NCBI GenBank assembly: GCA_027315045.1
Contig: DAHUZS010000063.1
Location: 1-53,625 of the forward strand
From: Acidimicrobiaceae bacterium
Lineage (GTDB): Bacteria; Actinomycetota; Acidimicrobiia; Acidimicrobiales; RAAP-2
Length of the DNA: 53,625 nucleotides
Reading direction: 5' to 3'
Part shown: in pieces, positions 23,111 through 32,422 of the stretch
Layout of the letters: each line of letters opens with the position of its first letter
Position numbering within the stretch: the stretch's first letter is position 1
Notes under the pieces: generated by a model
What the model was told of the DNA's origin: nothing
What the model saw: the letters and a program-made list of their open reading frames with translations, nothing else
The model's database searches: none
Made by a program: the position numbers and the translations under genes

Positions 23111-25320
23111 CGCCGGGACTCCGCCGAAGCGAAACGACGCAGGCGCAGCGAGTTCGTCACGACGAACACGCTGGAGAATGCCATCGCGCCGGCCGCGACG
23201 ATGGGGTTGACGATCCCGGCCACCGCCAGGGGAATGGCGGCGACGTTGTAGCCGAATGCCCAGAAGAGGTTGCCCTTGATCGTCGACAGGGTACGGCGCG
23301 ACAGGCGGATGGCGTCGGCCGCTGCCCGCAGGTCCCCCGCCACGAGCGTGATGTCCGACGCCTCGATGGCCACGTCGGTGCCGGTCCCGATGGACAGTCC
23401 GAGGTCGGCCCGGGCGAGGGCTGGGGCGTCGTTCACGCCGTCGCCCACCATGGCCACCACCTCGCCGGCCTCCTGGAGCCGGACGATCTCGGCCGCCTTC
23501 TCCTCGGGCAGGACCCCGGCGAGGACCCGGTCGATGCCCACCTCGGCGGCGACCGAGCACGCGGTCCGCTCGTTGTCCCCGGTGAGCAGCACCGGGGTGA
23601 GACCCAGATCGCGCAGCTCGGCAACGGCCTGGCGGCTCGTCGCTTTGATGCGGTCGGCCACCGCCACCAGCCCCTCGGCCTCCCCGTCGACGGCGACCCC
23701 GACGACGGTCGACCCCTCGGCCTCGAGCGCGGCCACCCTGGTGGCGAGTTCGTCGGGGAGACGCACCCCCCAGTCGCCGAGCAGGCTTGGTCGGCCGATC
23801 ACCACCGCGTGGCCGTCGACGACGGCTTCGATCCCGAGCCCGGCCCGGGCCGAGAACGACTCGACGCCCGGCAGAGTGCCCAGGCGCTCGCGCCCGTAGT
23901 CGGCGATCGCACGGGCGATCGGGTGTTCGCTCGCGTCCTCGGCCGCCGCCGCCAGGCGCACGAGCCGCTCCTCATCCGCCCCTCGGGCCGAAACGACCGC
24001 GGCGACCGCCATCTTCCCCTCGGTCAGGGTTCCGGTCTTGTCGAGGACGACGGTGGTGACCTGGCGGGTCTGTTCCAGGACCTCGGGGCCCTTGATGACG
24101 ATGCCGAGCTGGGCGCCACGCCCGGTGCCGACCATGAGGGCGGTCGGCGTGGCGAGGCCGAGCGCGCACGGGCAGGCGATGACGATCACCGCCACCGCCG
24201 CGGTGAAGGCCGCCGTGGCCGCGACGCCCCCGATCAAGAGCCAGCCGATGAGGGTGAGCGCCGACACGGCGATCACGGTCGGTACGAACACGGCCGAGAC
24301 CCGGTCGGCCAGTCGTTGGACCGGGGCCTTCCCGGCCTGGGCCTCCGAGACGAGGCGGGCGATCTGGGCCAGGGCGGTCGAGGCGCCGACCCGGGTGGCA
24401 CGGACGACGAGGCGGCCCGAGGTGTTGACCGTGGCACCGGTCACCGTGTCGCCGGGGCCGACTTCGACCGGGAGCGACTCGCCGGTCAGCATCGACTGAT
24501 CGACCGCCGAGACGCCCGACTCCACGACGCCGTCGGTGGCGATCTTCTCGCCCGGACGCACGACGAACCGGTCGTCCACGGCCAGCGCCTCGACCGGGAC
24601 GAGGACCTCGACGCCGTCGGAGAGGACCCGGGCCTCCTTCACCCCGAGCTCGAGGAGCTTGCGGATCGCCTCACCCGACCGTCGCTTGGCCCGGGCCTCC
24701 AGGTACCGGCCGAGCAGGATCAGCGCGGTGATGGCGCCGGCGGTGTCGAAGTAGACGCTGGTCGACATCCCCGCCACCAGCACCACGGTCGACCAGACCC
24801 ATGCGGCGAGGGTGCCGACCGAGATGAGGGTGTCCATCGTCGCCACCCCGTGGCGCGCGTTCGCCACCGCCGCCCGGTGGAACGGCCAGCCGGCGGAGAA
24901 GACGACCGGGGTCGCCAGCACGAGCGAGACCCACTCCCAGCCGGGGGGCCGGGAGGCGGAGACCCAGGCGAAGATCGCGAGCGGGACGCTGAGGGCGATC
25001 GCGAGCACCAGGCGCCAGCGGTAGGGGCGTGCAGGGTCTTCGTCGGTGACGGCTTCGGGGAGGGCCGCACCGTACCCGGCGGCCTTGACGGCACCGATCA
25101 GGTCCTCGACGCCGAGCCGGGCCGGGTCGAACGCGACGGAGGCGTGCTCACTGGCGAAGTTCACGCTCGCCGCGACACCGTCCAGCTTGTTCAGCCGCTT
25201 CTCGATTCGCGTCGCGCAGGTCGCGCAGGTCATGCCCGAGATGGCCAGCTCGATTCGCTGGGGGCGCTCGGTCGCCGGCGTCTGGGCTCCGTCCGCCGTG
25301 GTGGCAGTCGGCGTCGACAT
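23107..25320 (-). CDS. copA: Copper-exporting P1B-type ATPase
   Basis: 737 aa from ATG 25320, which shares its A with the copZ stop (TGATG). An N-terminal heavy-metal domain has GMTCATC (Cys32, Cys35). Later come the transmembrane CPC in [12 protein letters not shown], the phosphorylated Asp in [18 protein letters not shown] (the P1B HP motif) and [10 protein letters not shown]. These define a Cu(I) transporter in the inner membrane. It is preceded by copZ and followed by csoR with overlaps, so the three are one transcription unit. Confidence 0.95.
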   Translation of the reverse strand: MSTPTATTADGAQTPATERPQRIELAISGMTCATCATRIEKRLNKLDGVAASVNFASEHASVAFDPARLGVEDLIGAVKAAGYGAALPEAVTDEDPARPYRWRLVLAIALSVPLAIFAWVSASRPPGWEWVSLVLATPVVFSAGWPFHRAAVANARHGVATMDTLISVGTLAAWVWSTVVLVAGMSTSVYFDTAGAITALILLGRYLEARAKRRSGEAIRKLLELGVKEARVLSDGVEVLVPVEALAVDDRFVVRPGEKIATDGVVESGVSAVDQSMLTGESLPVEVGPGDTVTGATVNTSGRLVVRATRVGASTALAQIARLVSEAQAGKAPVQRLADRVSAVFVPTVIAVSALTLIGWLLIGGVAATAAFTAAVAVIVIACPCALGLATPTALMVGTGRGAQLGIVIKGPEVLEQTRQVTTVVLDKTGTLTEGKMAVAAVVSARGADEERLVRLAAAAEDASEHPIARAIADYGRERLGTLPGVESFSARAGLGIEAVVDGHAVVIGRPSLLGDWGVRLPDELATRVAALEAEGSTVVGVAVDGEAEGLVAVADRIKATSRQAVAELRDLGLTPVLLTGDNERTACSVAAEVGIDRVLAGVLPEEKAAEIVRLQEAGEVVAMVGDGVNDAPALARADLGLSIGTGTDVAIEASDITLVAGDLRAAADAIRLSRRTLSTIKGNLFWAFGYNVAAIPLAVAGIVNPIVAAGAMAFSSVFVVTNSLRLRRFASAESRR

Positions 25321-25523
25321 CACGCCGCCTCGTACCCGGCCTCTTCGATGGCGGCGCGCAGCGTCTGGTCGTCGAGGCCCTCACCGGTCACGGTGACGAG
25401 CTTTGTGTCGAGGTCCACCTCCACTCCGACCACTCCGGCCACCGCGCCGAGCTCGCTCGACACCGCGTGCTTGCAGTGGTCACAACTCATCCCCGGCACG
25501 CTGTAGGTCATCGACTCGGTCAT
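25320..25523 (-). CDS. copZ: Copper chaperone (heavy-metal-associated domain protein)
   Basis: 67 aa from ATG 25523, with AAGGAG five bases upstream. A single HMA domain: [13 protein letters not shown] gives the MxCxxC Cu(I) site, followed by [14 protein letters not shown] and an AIEEAGYEA end. It should hand Cu(I) to CopA, encoded next. First gene of the copper operon. Confidence 0.92.
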   Translation of the reverse strand: MTESMTYSVPGMSCDHCKHAVSSELGAVAGVVGVEVDLDTKLVTVTGEGLDDQTLRAAIEEAGYEAA

Positions 25524-25540
25524 CACGACTCCTTCGTTCG

Positions 25541-25562
25541 TTAATACCCTACCCCTGTATTA
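25541..25562 (-). promoter_or_regulatory. Inverted-repeat operator of the copper operon, probable CsoR site
   Basis: On the minus strand the arms TAATAC and GTATTA are perfect inverted repeats around a G-rich AGGGGTAGG core. CsoR sites typically have AT-rich arms flanking G/C tracts. It begins 18 bases upstream of the copZ ATG and is among the few AT-rich stretches here, so it likely overlaps the promoter. Confidence 0.6.
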
Positions 25563-25811
25563 GCCTGGATCAGCACGGCGGTCAAGACAGTGCTGGCCGC
25601 CAGATTGACCACCAAATTCGTCCGGGTAGATAGCCAGGTCAAGGGCCTTCAATGCTGGCGCGAGGCCGTCGCGCGCCCGACGCGGTCGCCCGGCGGACAC
25701 CGGCCACCTACCCACCACGGGTATCAGCTCCTTGGCGCCGTGCCGGCCCGCCACCGGCCCCGCATCCGCCCGTGCGGACCCAGCGAGGACCACCGGACCA
25801 TCCCGTCCGGG

Positions 25812-26571
25812 TCAGCTCCGGTTCGAGACGACGAAGCTGCCCGCCATGCCGTCTTATGCGTGGTCGGGGACCGGGCAGAGCTACTCGTAGCTGCCCGCTT
25901 TCCAAGCCGTGAAGGTGAACGTGCCGACGCGTATACCGGCCGAGGTCGACTCGCTGAGGAACCGCAGCGCCGCGCCGTTGAAGGCGAGGCCGCCGGTCAT
26001 CATCGGCATCGGTGAGGACTGTGCCTCCCGGGCGGTGATCACCAGACCGTGGGCCATGTCGGAGTCCGCGTTGATCAGCTCGATCGACACCAGGCTCCGA
26101 CGGGGACCACGACGGTCGGCTTGGTCGTGCCAGCGATACCGAAGCTCTCAGCCGGCATCGACCGGCTGGCCAGCACGACCAACCCGACGTCGCGAGTCGA
26201 GAAGGTGAGCCGGTTGGCCGAGCGGTCGGCGGTGGCCCCGGTCGGAACCGCGTGGCCGAGTCTGGTCGCCGCGGGTCGGCGCACCCGCGGACCGGGGGCG
26301 TCGACGAAGAGCCGACCCATCACGCTCCGGGCATCGCCTCGCCACCCATCATGCGTCCAGTCGAAGGAGCCACCCATCATCAACCCGGGCCGAACGCCAT
26401 CATCGACCGGTGGTCGTCGTCGGGCGCCGCGGTGGCGTTCGTGGGCTGCTGGTTCGAGTCACCGAGCGACACGGCGAACCCGATGCCGAGGCACGCTGGC
26501 ATGAGCAGGCCGGCCGCGAGCCCGCCCACCACCAGGCGACGCCGGGGTCGGCCGGGGGGCGTGGCGGTCAT
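25812..26571 (-). pseudogene. Decayed membrane-anchored cupredoxin (sulfocyanin-like)
   Basis: Starting at ATG 26571, the frame encodes RRRLVVGGLAAGLLMPACLGIGFAV, an N-terminal anchor, and stops at 26380-26382. Homology resumes in a second frame (26383 to about 26100: GRLFVDAPGPRVRRP, LTFSTRDVGLVVLASRSMP) and in a third from about 26095 (VSIELINADSDMAHGLVIT, TFTFTAWKAGSYE). There it meets TAG (25881-25883) before LCPVPDHA and TAA (25854-25856) before DGMAGSFVVSN, ending with TGA 25812-25814. The Cu ligands His, Cys-x4-His and Met are still readable, so this was a type I copper protein. Two frame changes and two stops make a working product unlikely unless the sequence has errors. Confidence 0.75.
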
Positions 26572-26681
26572 GACGGTGGTCTCTTTGGCCCGTGAGCGAA
26601 ATGGATCGCGGCGGCGATCCCAGCGGTGACCGGCCCGACGACGGACATGGGCCCAGCCAGGTCGACCCACCGGAGCACGAC

Positions 26682-26722
26682 TAGGGCCGTTCGTCTCTAG
26701 GGGGCAGGGACCAACGGACCTA
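26682..26722. promoter_or_regulatory. Tandem pair of DosR/DevR-like boxes upstream of the SHOCT gene
   Basis: AGGGCCGTTCGTCTCT (26683-26698) and AGGGACCAACGGACCT (26706-26721) share the GGGMC-N5-G pattern of the boxes at 12.4 and 19.0 kb, and their centres are 23 bases apart, about two helical turns. DosR promoters often carry such pairs. A -10-like TATCAG at 26752-26757 points to the SHOCT gene; the cupredoxin pseudogene diverges on the other side. Confidence 0.55.
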
Positions 26723-26792
26723 TGCCCGGAGCCCAGGGCAGGGGAGCCTGGTATCAGGCCCGCGAGGATTCCGAGCCGAGGAGGTGGTTCGA

Positions 26793-27056
26793 ATGATGTG
26801 GTACTGGGGCGGAGGCGTCCACTGGTGGGGCTGGCTGTTGGGCGCACTGGTCATGGTCGCCTTCTGGTCCTTCGTCATCTGGGCCGTCTGGTACCTCGTG
26901 ACGACGTTCCGGCGGCACGACGACCGGCCGCCCACCGGCGGAGACCCGACCCGGATCCTCGACGAGCGGCTCGCTCGCGGGGAGATCGACGCCGAGCAGT
27001 ACCGGCGTCTGCGCGAGCTCCTGGAGGAGGGCCGCACCCGCGCCGGCAGCGGGTAA
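26793..27056 (+). CDS. Small membrane protein with C-terminal SHOCT domain
   Basis: 87 aa from ATG 26793, chosen because GAGGAGG (26778-26784) is correctly spaced; GTG 26784 lies inside that site. The N-terminus is Trp/Gly-rich (MMWYWGGGVHWWGW), followed by one hydrophobic helix (LLGALVMVAFWSFVIWAVWYL). The C-terminal 35 residues (DPTRILDERLARGEIDAEQYRRLRELLEEG) are a textbook SHOCT motif, a short oligomerisation helix pair. Exact role unknown; such proteins often accompany copper or stress genes, as here. Confidence 0.85.
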   Translation: MMWYWGGGVHWWGWLLGALVMVAFWSFVIWAVWYLVTTFRRHDDRPPTGGDPTRILDERLARGEIDAEQYRRLRELLEEGRTRAGSG

Positions 27057-27281
27057 CAGCAGGCGGAGCCTTCGCCATCGGGACCCGACGGGAGCGACCG
27101 GGCCATTCGGCATATGGCCGGCCGCTGTCTGCCGGGTCCCTGGGCCCTCGACTCGATCGGTGGCCTCGGCGACCACCCGCCGGGCGAGTTGAAGCCGTGC
27201 GCGGCGCCTGCCGGGCGTGGGTTCGGGAGCGGCTGGGCTCCGGATCTGCGGATCCAGTAGGGAAGTTGGCAGGATGGTCAC

Positions 27282-28859
27282 GTGGTGGTTCGGGGATGGC
27301 GCGCCAAGGGGATCGACGGGAGTCAGCCGAACGGAGGGCCGGACCGCGCCACCTCCGCCGGAGCGCCGCTCGCGGCGCTGGCAACGACGGGTCCGTCGCC
27401 GGGGAACTTGCGGCTGCTGTACGCCGCCCGGGCCCTGCGCAGCTTCGGCGTCGCCTTCCTCACCGTCGTCTTCCCCCTCTACTTGGACGCCCGCGGCTAC
27501 TCGAGCTCGGTTGTCGGCGGGATCCTGAGCGGCGCCACCGTCATGTCCGCCTTGCTCGTCCTGGTGGTGGGCCTTGCCACCGACCGGTTCGGGCCGCGGC
27601 GCATGCTCGTGCTCCTGGGCGGGGTCGGTGTGATCGGTGGGCTGGTCATGGCGGCCACGACGAGCCTTCCGCTCATCGTGATCGCCAGTGGGCTCGGCGG
27701 AGTGGGCCGGGGAGGCGGGGCCGGCAGTGGGGGGGCCTGGGGACCGGTGTTCCCGGCCGAGCAACCCCTCTTGGCGGAGTCGGCGGGCCACGAGCGACGC
27801 ACGGCCGCCTTCGGGTTCATCGGCTTCATCGGGGTGATGGCCGGTGCCCTGGGTTCGCTGGTGGCCTGGGTCCCCGACTGGCTGCACAATTCTGGCTGGA
27901 CCCTCATCGCCTCCTACCGCCTGGTCTTCCTCCTGGGCGCGGTGGTGTCGGTCGGAGTCGTCGTCGTGAGCCTGGCCCTGCGCGACGGCCGCAGCGGGCG
28001 GGGCCGGGTCGCCCGGCCGGCCGCGCCGCAGGGGCCCCCGGCGGCGACCGCCACCTCCCCCACCACGGCCGGCACCGGGTCCACCGGGGATCCGCCGTCG
28101 GGGGGCCAGCCCGGAGGATCCCCCACGCTCCGGACGGGCCAGCTGGTGGGGCGCCTGGCCCTGGCCAACTCCCTCAACGGCTTCGGCTTCGGGTTCCTCG
28201 GCCCCCTGCTCACGTACTGGTTCCACGTCCGCTTCGGGGTAAGCGCCGGTCAGCTGGGGATCCTCTACACAGTGATCAATCTGGCGACCGCGCTGCCCTA
28301 CCTCGGCGCCGCCCGGCTCGCCCGCCGCCTCGGGGCGGTGATGACGGTCACCGTCACCCGGGCCGTCACCGTCGGCCTGCTCGTGGTGATGGCCTGGGCA
28401 CCCGACTTCCTCTGGGCCGGCATCATCTACGGCCTCCGGATGGCCCTCAACTCCCTCGGGTTGCCGGCGCGCCAGTCCTATGTGATGGGGGTCGCACAGG
28501 AGGGGAGGCGGGGCATGGTGGCCGCCTTGGGCTCGCTGCCCTCCCAGGTCACCTCGGGCATCAGCCCGGCCATCGGCGGCGCCCTCATGTCGGTGCTCGA
28601 GGACGCACCGCTCTTCGGCGCTGCGGCGTTCATGGGGGCCAATGTGATCGTCTACTGGCTGGCTTTCCACAAGGTCCTGCCGCCCGAGGAGCAGGCCCGG
28701 TCGACACCGGACGACACTGCCACGGCCACTGCCACTGCCACTGCCACTGCCACTGCCCGGCGACTGACGACGACGACCGCCTCCAGCAGGCGGGCCAACC
28801 GGTCCGGGGCGAGATCACCTGACGGGGAGGCGGGGCCAGATCTCCCCGCTAGTGGCTGA
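27282..28859 (+). CDS. MFS transporter
   Basis: 525 aa from GTG 27282; the first 40 residues are not typical and the true start may be further in, before LRLLYAARALRSFGVAFL. About twelve hydrophobic helices in two halves, separated by a long Pro/Thr/Gly-rich loop (about residues 238-290). The MFS loop 2-3 signature appears as GLATDRFGPRRMLVLLG and is echoed in the second half (AARLARRLGAVMTV). Substrate unknown. The C-terminal tail contains the hexamer repeat at 28725-28754, which encodes alternating Ala and Thr. Confidence 0.85.
   Translation: MVVRGWRAKGIDGSQPNGGPDRATSAGAPLAALATTGPSPGNLRLLYAARALRSFGVAFLTVVFPLYLDARGYSSSVVGGILSGATVMSALLVLVVGLATDRFGPRRMLVLLGGVGVIGGLVMAATTSLPLIVIASGLGGVGRGGGAGSGGAWGPVFPAEQPLLAESAGHERRTAAFGFIGFIGVMAGALGSLVAWVPDWLHNSGWTLIASYRLVFLLGAVVSVGVVVVSLALRDGRSGRGRVARPAAPQGPPAATATSPTTAGTGSTGDPPSGGQPGGSPTLRTGQLVGRLALANSLNGFGFGFLGPLLTYWFHVRFGVSAGQLGILYTVINLATALPYLGAARLARRLGAVMTVTVTRAVTVGLLVVMAWAPDFLWAGIIYGLRMALNSLGLPARQSYVMGVAQEGRRGMVAALGSLPSQVTSGISPAIGGALMSVLEDAPLFGAAAFMGANVIVYWLAFHKVLPPEEQARSTPDDTATATATATATATARRLTTTTASSRRANRSGARSPDGEAGPDLPASG
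28725..28754 (+). repeat. Hexanucleotide tandem repeat (GCCACT x5)
   Basis: Five perfect GCCACT copies inside the cytoplasmic tail of the MFS gene, encoding Ala-Thr repeats. Because the unit is six bases, copy-number change would keep the frame. Confidence 0.9.
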
Positions 28860-28864
28860 CGCGC

Positions 28865-29794
28865 TCAGGCGAGCTGGTCGAGGATCCGAGCGATGTTCGC
28901 CGCGGCCTGCCCCGGGTCCTGCCAACCGTAGGCGGCGAAGGTGGCCTCCTGGATGAGCAGGCCGAGGTGCCACGCGACCATGAATCCCGGGCCGAGCGGC
29001 CCGGCCTCGACGTACCCGGCGAGGAGCTGTTCTGAGTCCCGGCGGGAAACCCAGGTCCGGGGGTCGAAGGCGGGGTGGCTGCGGTAGGCGTCACCGAAGT
29101 CGATCAGGCCGACGAAGCGTCCGGTTTCGGGGTCGACAAAGACGTGTTCAGGTCCGGGATTGGAGTGCAGCACGACCGGCGCGGTGTCGGTCGGTGCGGC
29201 TGCCACCGCTCGTTGGAGGACGCGCTCGGGGGCCAACCCGGCCGGCCAGCCGGCTTTCTCGGCCAGATTGGGGAGCAGCCGGCCGAGGGACTCGCCGATC
29301 CGCCCGGGAAGGTCAGCCGGGCCCGAGTCGCCGGGGAAGAGCCCACTTTCGGACAGTGGCTCCTGGTCGACAGCGTGGACCCGCCTGACGCTGGCCCCGG
29401 CCGCCCGCAGCGCGGCGTCGCGGACGGCCGGGGCCAGTTCGGTCCGGACCAGGGCGGTCCCCGGCATGCGCGTCATGACCAGGTACTCGGCACCTTGGTG
29501 CTTGCCGTTGCCGAGGGGCCGGGGCACCGGGAGGGTGGGGTCGGCGCCCGCCAGGTGGTCCAGGAGGAAAGCCTCCTTGGCCAGGCTGGTCCGTTCCCGC
29601 ACCCGGTGGGGTCGCTGGGTCTTGAGGACGACCTCGCCGTCCACCACGTAGACGCGTGCCTCCCCGCCGGTCTCGTCCACCGCGCTGACCACCTGGGCGT
29701 CGGGCACCCAGGCGCGCACCAGTTCGAGCACGATGTCGTCGCCGAGGACCGGGTCGGCGGGGTGGGGTTGGCGCTGGGTGTCGCGCGACGTCAT
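28865..29794 (-). CDS. Aminoglycoside-phosphotransferase-fold (APH family) protein with altered catalytic loop
   Basis: 309 aa from ATG 29794 with GGAGG six bases upstream (TTG 29800 is an alternative). The kinase-like fold is visible: VYVVDGEVVLKTQRPH holds the ATP-binding Lys, EYLVMTRMPGTAL is the hinge, and GLIDFGDAYRSHPAFD is the metal-binding DFG-like region. The catalytic loop, usually HGDLxxxN, reads HSNPGPEHV (His212-Ser-Asn214), so the catalytic Asp is replaced by Asn. Phosphotransfer may be impaired. Divergent from the ATP-grasp gene at 29898. Confidence 0.75.
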   Translation of the reverse strand: MTSRDTQRQPHPADPVLGDDIVLELVRAWVPDAQVVSAVDETGGEARVYVVDGEVVLKTQRPHRVRERTSLAKEAFLLDHLAGADPTLPVPRPLGNGKHQGAEYLVMTRMPGTALVRTELAPAVRDAALRAAGASVRRVHAVDQEPLSESGLFPGDSGPADLPGRIGESLGRLLPNLAEKAGWPAGLAPERVLQRAVAAAPTDTAPVVLHSNPGPEHVFVDPETGRFVGLIDFGDAYRSHPAFDPRTWVSRRDSEQLLAGYVEAGPLGPGFMVAWHLGLLIQEATFAAYGWQDPGQAAANIARILDQLA

Positions 29795-29897
29795 GGGCAA
29801 CCTCCGGTCGCGGGCCCCTCCGGAGCGGTCGGACCCGGGCCCACCTTTGTACCGCCGACCCGATCCTCGCTACTTTTTCAAGGGTGAGCAGGATCGC

Positions 29898-31013
29898 ATG
29901 AGCGAACCTCCGACGGTGGCCGTCGTCTTCCGTGGCGACGCCGACCTGCGGCGGAGCGCCACCCCGGCCAACACCCGCCTGGCCCCGGTCTTCACCGCCC
30001 TGGCCCAGGGCGGCCTGAGCGCCGTCCCGGCCGTGTACTCCGACGAGTGGGCGGGCGAGGTCCGTGACCAGCTGCTGGCCGCCCGCGGCGTCCTCGTGTG
30101 GGTCGACCCGGTGGCCGGCGACGGGGACCGGTCGGTTCTCGACGGCATCCTGCGGGAGGTCTCCGATGCCGGAGTCTGGGTCGCCGCCCACCCCGAGGTC
30201 ATCGCCAAGATGGGCACGAAGGAGGTGCTCTACACGACGAAGGACCTCGGTTGGGGCGCCGACACCCACCTGTACAGGACCTACGAAGAATTCGAGCGGG
30301 CGTTCCCTCCCCGTCTTGGGGCCTACGGCATCCGGGTCCTCAAGGCCCACCGTGGCAACGCGGGAACCGGGGTGTGGAAGGTCATGGTTCCCGGCGGCCG
30401 GCCCGGTGCCCGGACGCCGCAGGCCGACGACCTCGTCCTTGTTCAGCACGCCCTCGTCCGGGACGAGACCGTCGAGGAGGTCACCCTGGGGGGCTTCATG
30501 GCCGGGCGAGCGCCGGCGTTCTCCGCCTACGGGGGGACGGGACGGCTCGTCGATCAGGCGTTCTGTCGCCGCATCGACCAGGGCATCGTCCGTTGCTACG
30601 TGGTCCGGGATCGCGTGGTCGGCTTCGCCCGTCAGTATCCGAGGGGGCTCTCACCCGAGGAGCGGGCGGCCGAGGGCTTCGATCCGGATCGGGCCCCGCC
30701 GGCCGAGCAGATCATGGGGCTCCCGTCCCGGAAGGTCATGTACGGACCGGAGGAGCCGGCCTTCCAGGTCCTGCGGAACCGGTTGGAGGAGGAGTGGCTC
30801 CCCGCCATGCAGCGCCGGCTCGAGATCGGCACGGACCAGCTCCCCGCGCTCTGGGACGCCGACTTCCTCTTCGGGCCCGAGACCGCAGACGGCGCCGACA
30901 CCTACGTGCTCTGTGAGATCAACGCCAGCTCGGTCATGCCGTTCCCGGCCGAGACGCTGCCCGCCCTGGTTGGAGCGACTCAAGCGGCCCTGGACCGGTC
31001 CGTGGGCGGGTGA
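29898..31013 (+). CDS. ATP-grasp-like protein (Cj0069-type family)
   Basis: 371 aa from ATG 29898. It starts EPPTVAVVFRGDADLRRSA and continues with a Rossmann-like N-domain, a lysine-containing GIRVLKAHRGNAGTGVWKV (ATP-grasp A-loop style), DDLVLVQHALVRDETVEEV, and ends with YVLCEINASSVMPFP, whose E-x-N pair is the usual Mg-ATP ligand of ATP-grasp enzymes. The N-terminus recalls proteins labelled Cj0069 family, whose reaction is not known to me. It would join a carboxylate to an amine or thiol. Confidence 0.65.
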   Translation: MSEPPTVAVVFRGDADLRRSATPANTRLAPVFTALAQGGLSAVPAVYSDEWAGEVRDQLLAARGVLVWVDPVAGDGDRSVLDGILREVSDAGVWVAAHPEVIAKMGTKEVLYTTKDLGWGADTHLYRTYEEFERAFPPRLGAYGIRVLKAHRGNAGTGVWKVMVPGGRPGARTPQADDLVLVQHALVRDETVEEVTLGGFMAGRAPAFSAYGGTGRLVDQAFCRRIDQGIVRCYVVRDRVVGFARQYPRGLSPEERAAEGFDPDRAPPAEQIMGLPSRKVMYGPEEPAFQVLRNRLEEEWLPAMQRRLEIGTDQLPALWDADFLFGPETADGADTYVLCEINASSVMPFPAETLPALVGATQAALDRSVGG

Positions 31014-31131
31014 CCCCGGAGCGTTCTTCGCCCGGTTCTTCGGGACCCCGGACAGGCGGCCGGGGGTTGGCGCGCTCTAGGTTCCTCCCTATGACCGACC
31101 GACCGGGGGTGGCGGCGATGGGGACGAGACC

Positions 31132-32325
31132 ATGGGGATAGGAGAGGCCCGAGCGGCCACCCGCATCAAGACGGTGGCCGACGCTCGGCGTCTGGCTCAT
31201 CGCCGGCTGCCCGGACCGGTGTGGGACTACATCGAGGGTGGCGCGGGCGCAGAGACCACCCTCCGGGCCAACATCGACGCCTACGAGCTGGTGCAATTCC
31301 TTCCCCGGGTGGGGGCCGTCACCGGCGATGCCCCCGATCTGAGCACGAGCGTGCTGGGCACCTCGGTGTCGATGCCCCTGTTGCTCGGTCCGGTCGGTTT
31401 CACCCGGATGATGGACCCCGCCGGGGACCTCGCCGCGGTGGGCGCAGCCGGGGCCGCCGGGACCCTCGCCACCTTGAGCTCGATGTCGGGACACACGATC
31501 GCCGAGGTCGCCGCGGCAGCCACCGGCCCGGCCTGGTTCCAGCTTTATTTCCTCGGCGGCCGGACCGGGGCCGAGCAGCTGGTCGACCGGGCCAAGCAGG
31601 CGGGCTACCGGGCGCTGGTGGTCACCCTGGACACCCCGATGCCGGGGAACCGGGAGCGGGACTCGCGTCACGGGCTGTCGCCACCGCTGCGGCTGGATCG
31701 GCGCACGATCACCAAGATGGCTCCCCGGGTGCTCCCGCACCCCCGCTGGCTGGTCGATGCGGCCAGGGACCGGTTCAGCCTCGACCTCATCAACACCACC
31801 TCTCTCGAGCTCGGCGGCAAGACGATGACCAGCCTCGAGGCCCTCTTGCACTGGCTCGCCTACCCGGCGAAGTGGGAGGACTTCGGCTGGCTGCGCGAGC
31901 AGTGGGACGGTCCCATCCTGGCCAAGGGCGTCCTGACGGCCGACGACGCCCGGCGGGCGATCGACGTGGGTGCCGATGGCGTGGTCGTGTCGAACCACGG
32001 CGGGCGCCAGCTCGACTCGGTCGACGCGACCATCGCCGCGTTGGCCCGGGTGGTCGGTGCCGTCGACGGCCGGGTGGAGGTCTACCTCGACGGCGGGGTC
32101 CGGCGCGGTGCCGACGTGGTGAAAGCGGTGGCGTTGGGGGCCAAGGCGGCGATGGTGGGTCGGGCATGGGCCTACGGCCTGGCCGCGGCGGGGCGCTCCG
32201 GGATCGACCGGGTCCTGCGCCTGCTGCGCGAGGACATCGACCGGACCATGCGGCTGGTCGGCGCGAAGAACATCGCCGAGATCGGCCGCAGCCTGGTGCG
32301 CATCCCGCCCGAGTGGGATCCCTGA
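31132..32325 (+). CDS. FMN-dependent alpha-hydroxy-acid oxidase/dehydrogenase (LldD-like)
   Basis: 397 aa from ATG 31132. TIM-barrel FMN enzyme that oxidises L-2-hydroxy acids. Key elements: WDYIEGGAGAETTLRAN, the FMN-binding MPLLLGPVGFTRM, FQLYFLGGR, TLDTPMPGNRERD, ILAKGVLTADDA (FMN Lys), and VVSNHGGRQLDSV with catalytic His289, then YLDGGVRRGADVVKA. MftD of mycofactocin synthesis belongs to the same family, but no mftA/B/C is nearby, so lactate or another hydroxy acid is the more cautious call. Confidence 0.88.
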   Translation: MGIGEARAATRIKTVADARRLAHRRLPGPVWDYIEGGAGAETTLRANIDAYELVQFLPRVGAVTGDAPDLSTSVLGTSVSMPLLLGPVGFTRMMDPAGDLAAVGAAGAAGTLATLSSMSGHTIAEVAAAATGPAWFQLYFLGGRTGAEQLVDRAKQAGYRALVVTLDTPMPGNRERDSRHGLSPPLRLDRRTITKMAPRVLPHPRWLVDAARDRFSLDLINTTSLELGGKTMTSLEALLHWLAYPAKWEDFGWLREQWDGPILAKGVLTADDARRAIDVGADGVVVSNHGGRQLDSVDATIAALARVVGAVDGRVEVYLDGGVRRGADVVKAVALGAKAAMVGRAWAYGLAAAGRSGIDRVLRLLREDIDRTMRLVGAKNIAEIGRSLVRIPPEWDP

Positions 32326-32422
32326 GCCGAGGGGTCGCGGCTCGAGATGCGCGCCCGTCCAAGCGCGAGGTCGCCTCGGACCTCGGTCGGGCGATCGGGC
32401 CGGCTGAAGACGGGGCCTGAGC

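Noticed and set aside
26996-27060. Possible terminator after the SHOCT gene
   Set aside because: No stem with a following T-tract was visible.
28725-28754. CRISPR-like repeat
   Set aside because: It is a simple in-frame hexamer repeat without spacers.
31091-31141. Short upstream ORF (16 aa) overlapping the hydroxy-acid oxidase start
   Set aside because: It has no ribosome site and could occur by chance in GC-rich DNA; nothing supports translation.
31132-32325. Mycofactocin protein MftD
   Set aside because: No mftA, mftB, mftC or mftE gene is nearby; the family is too broad to decide.
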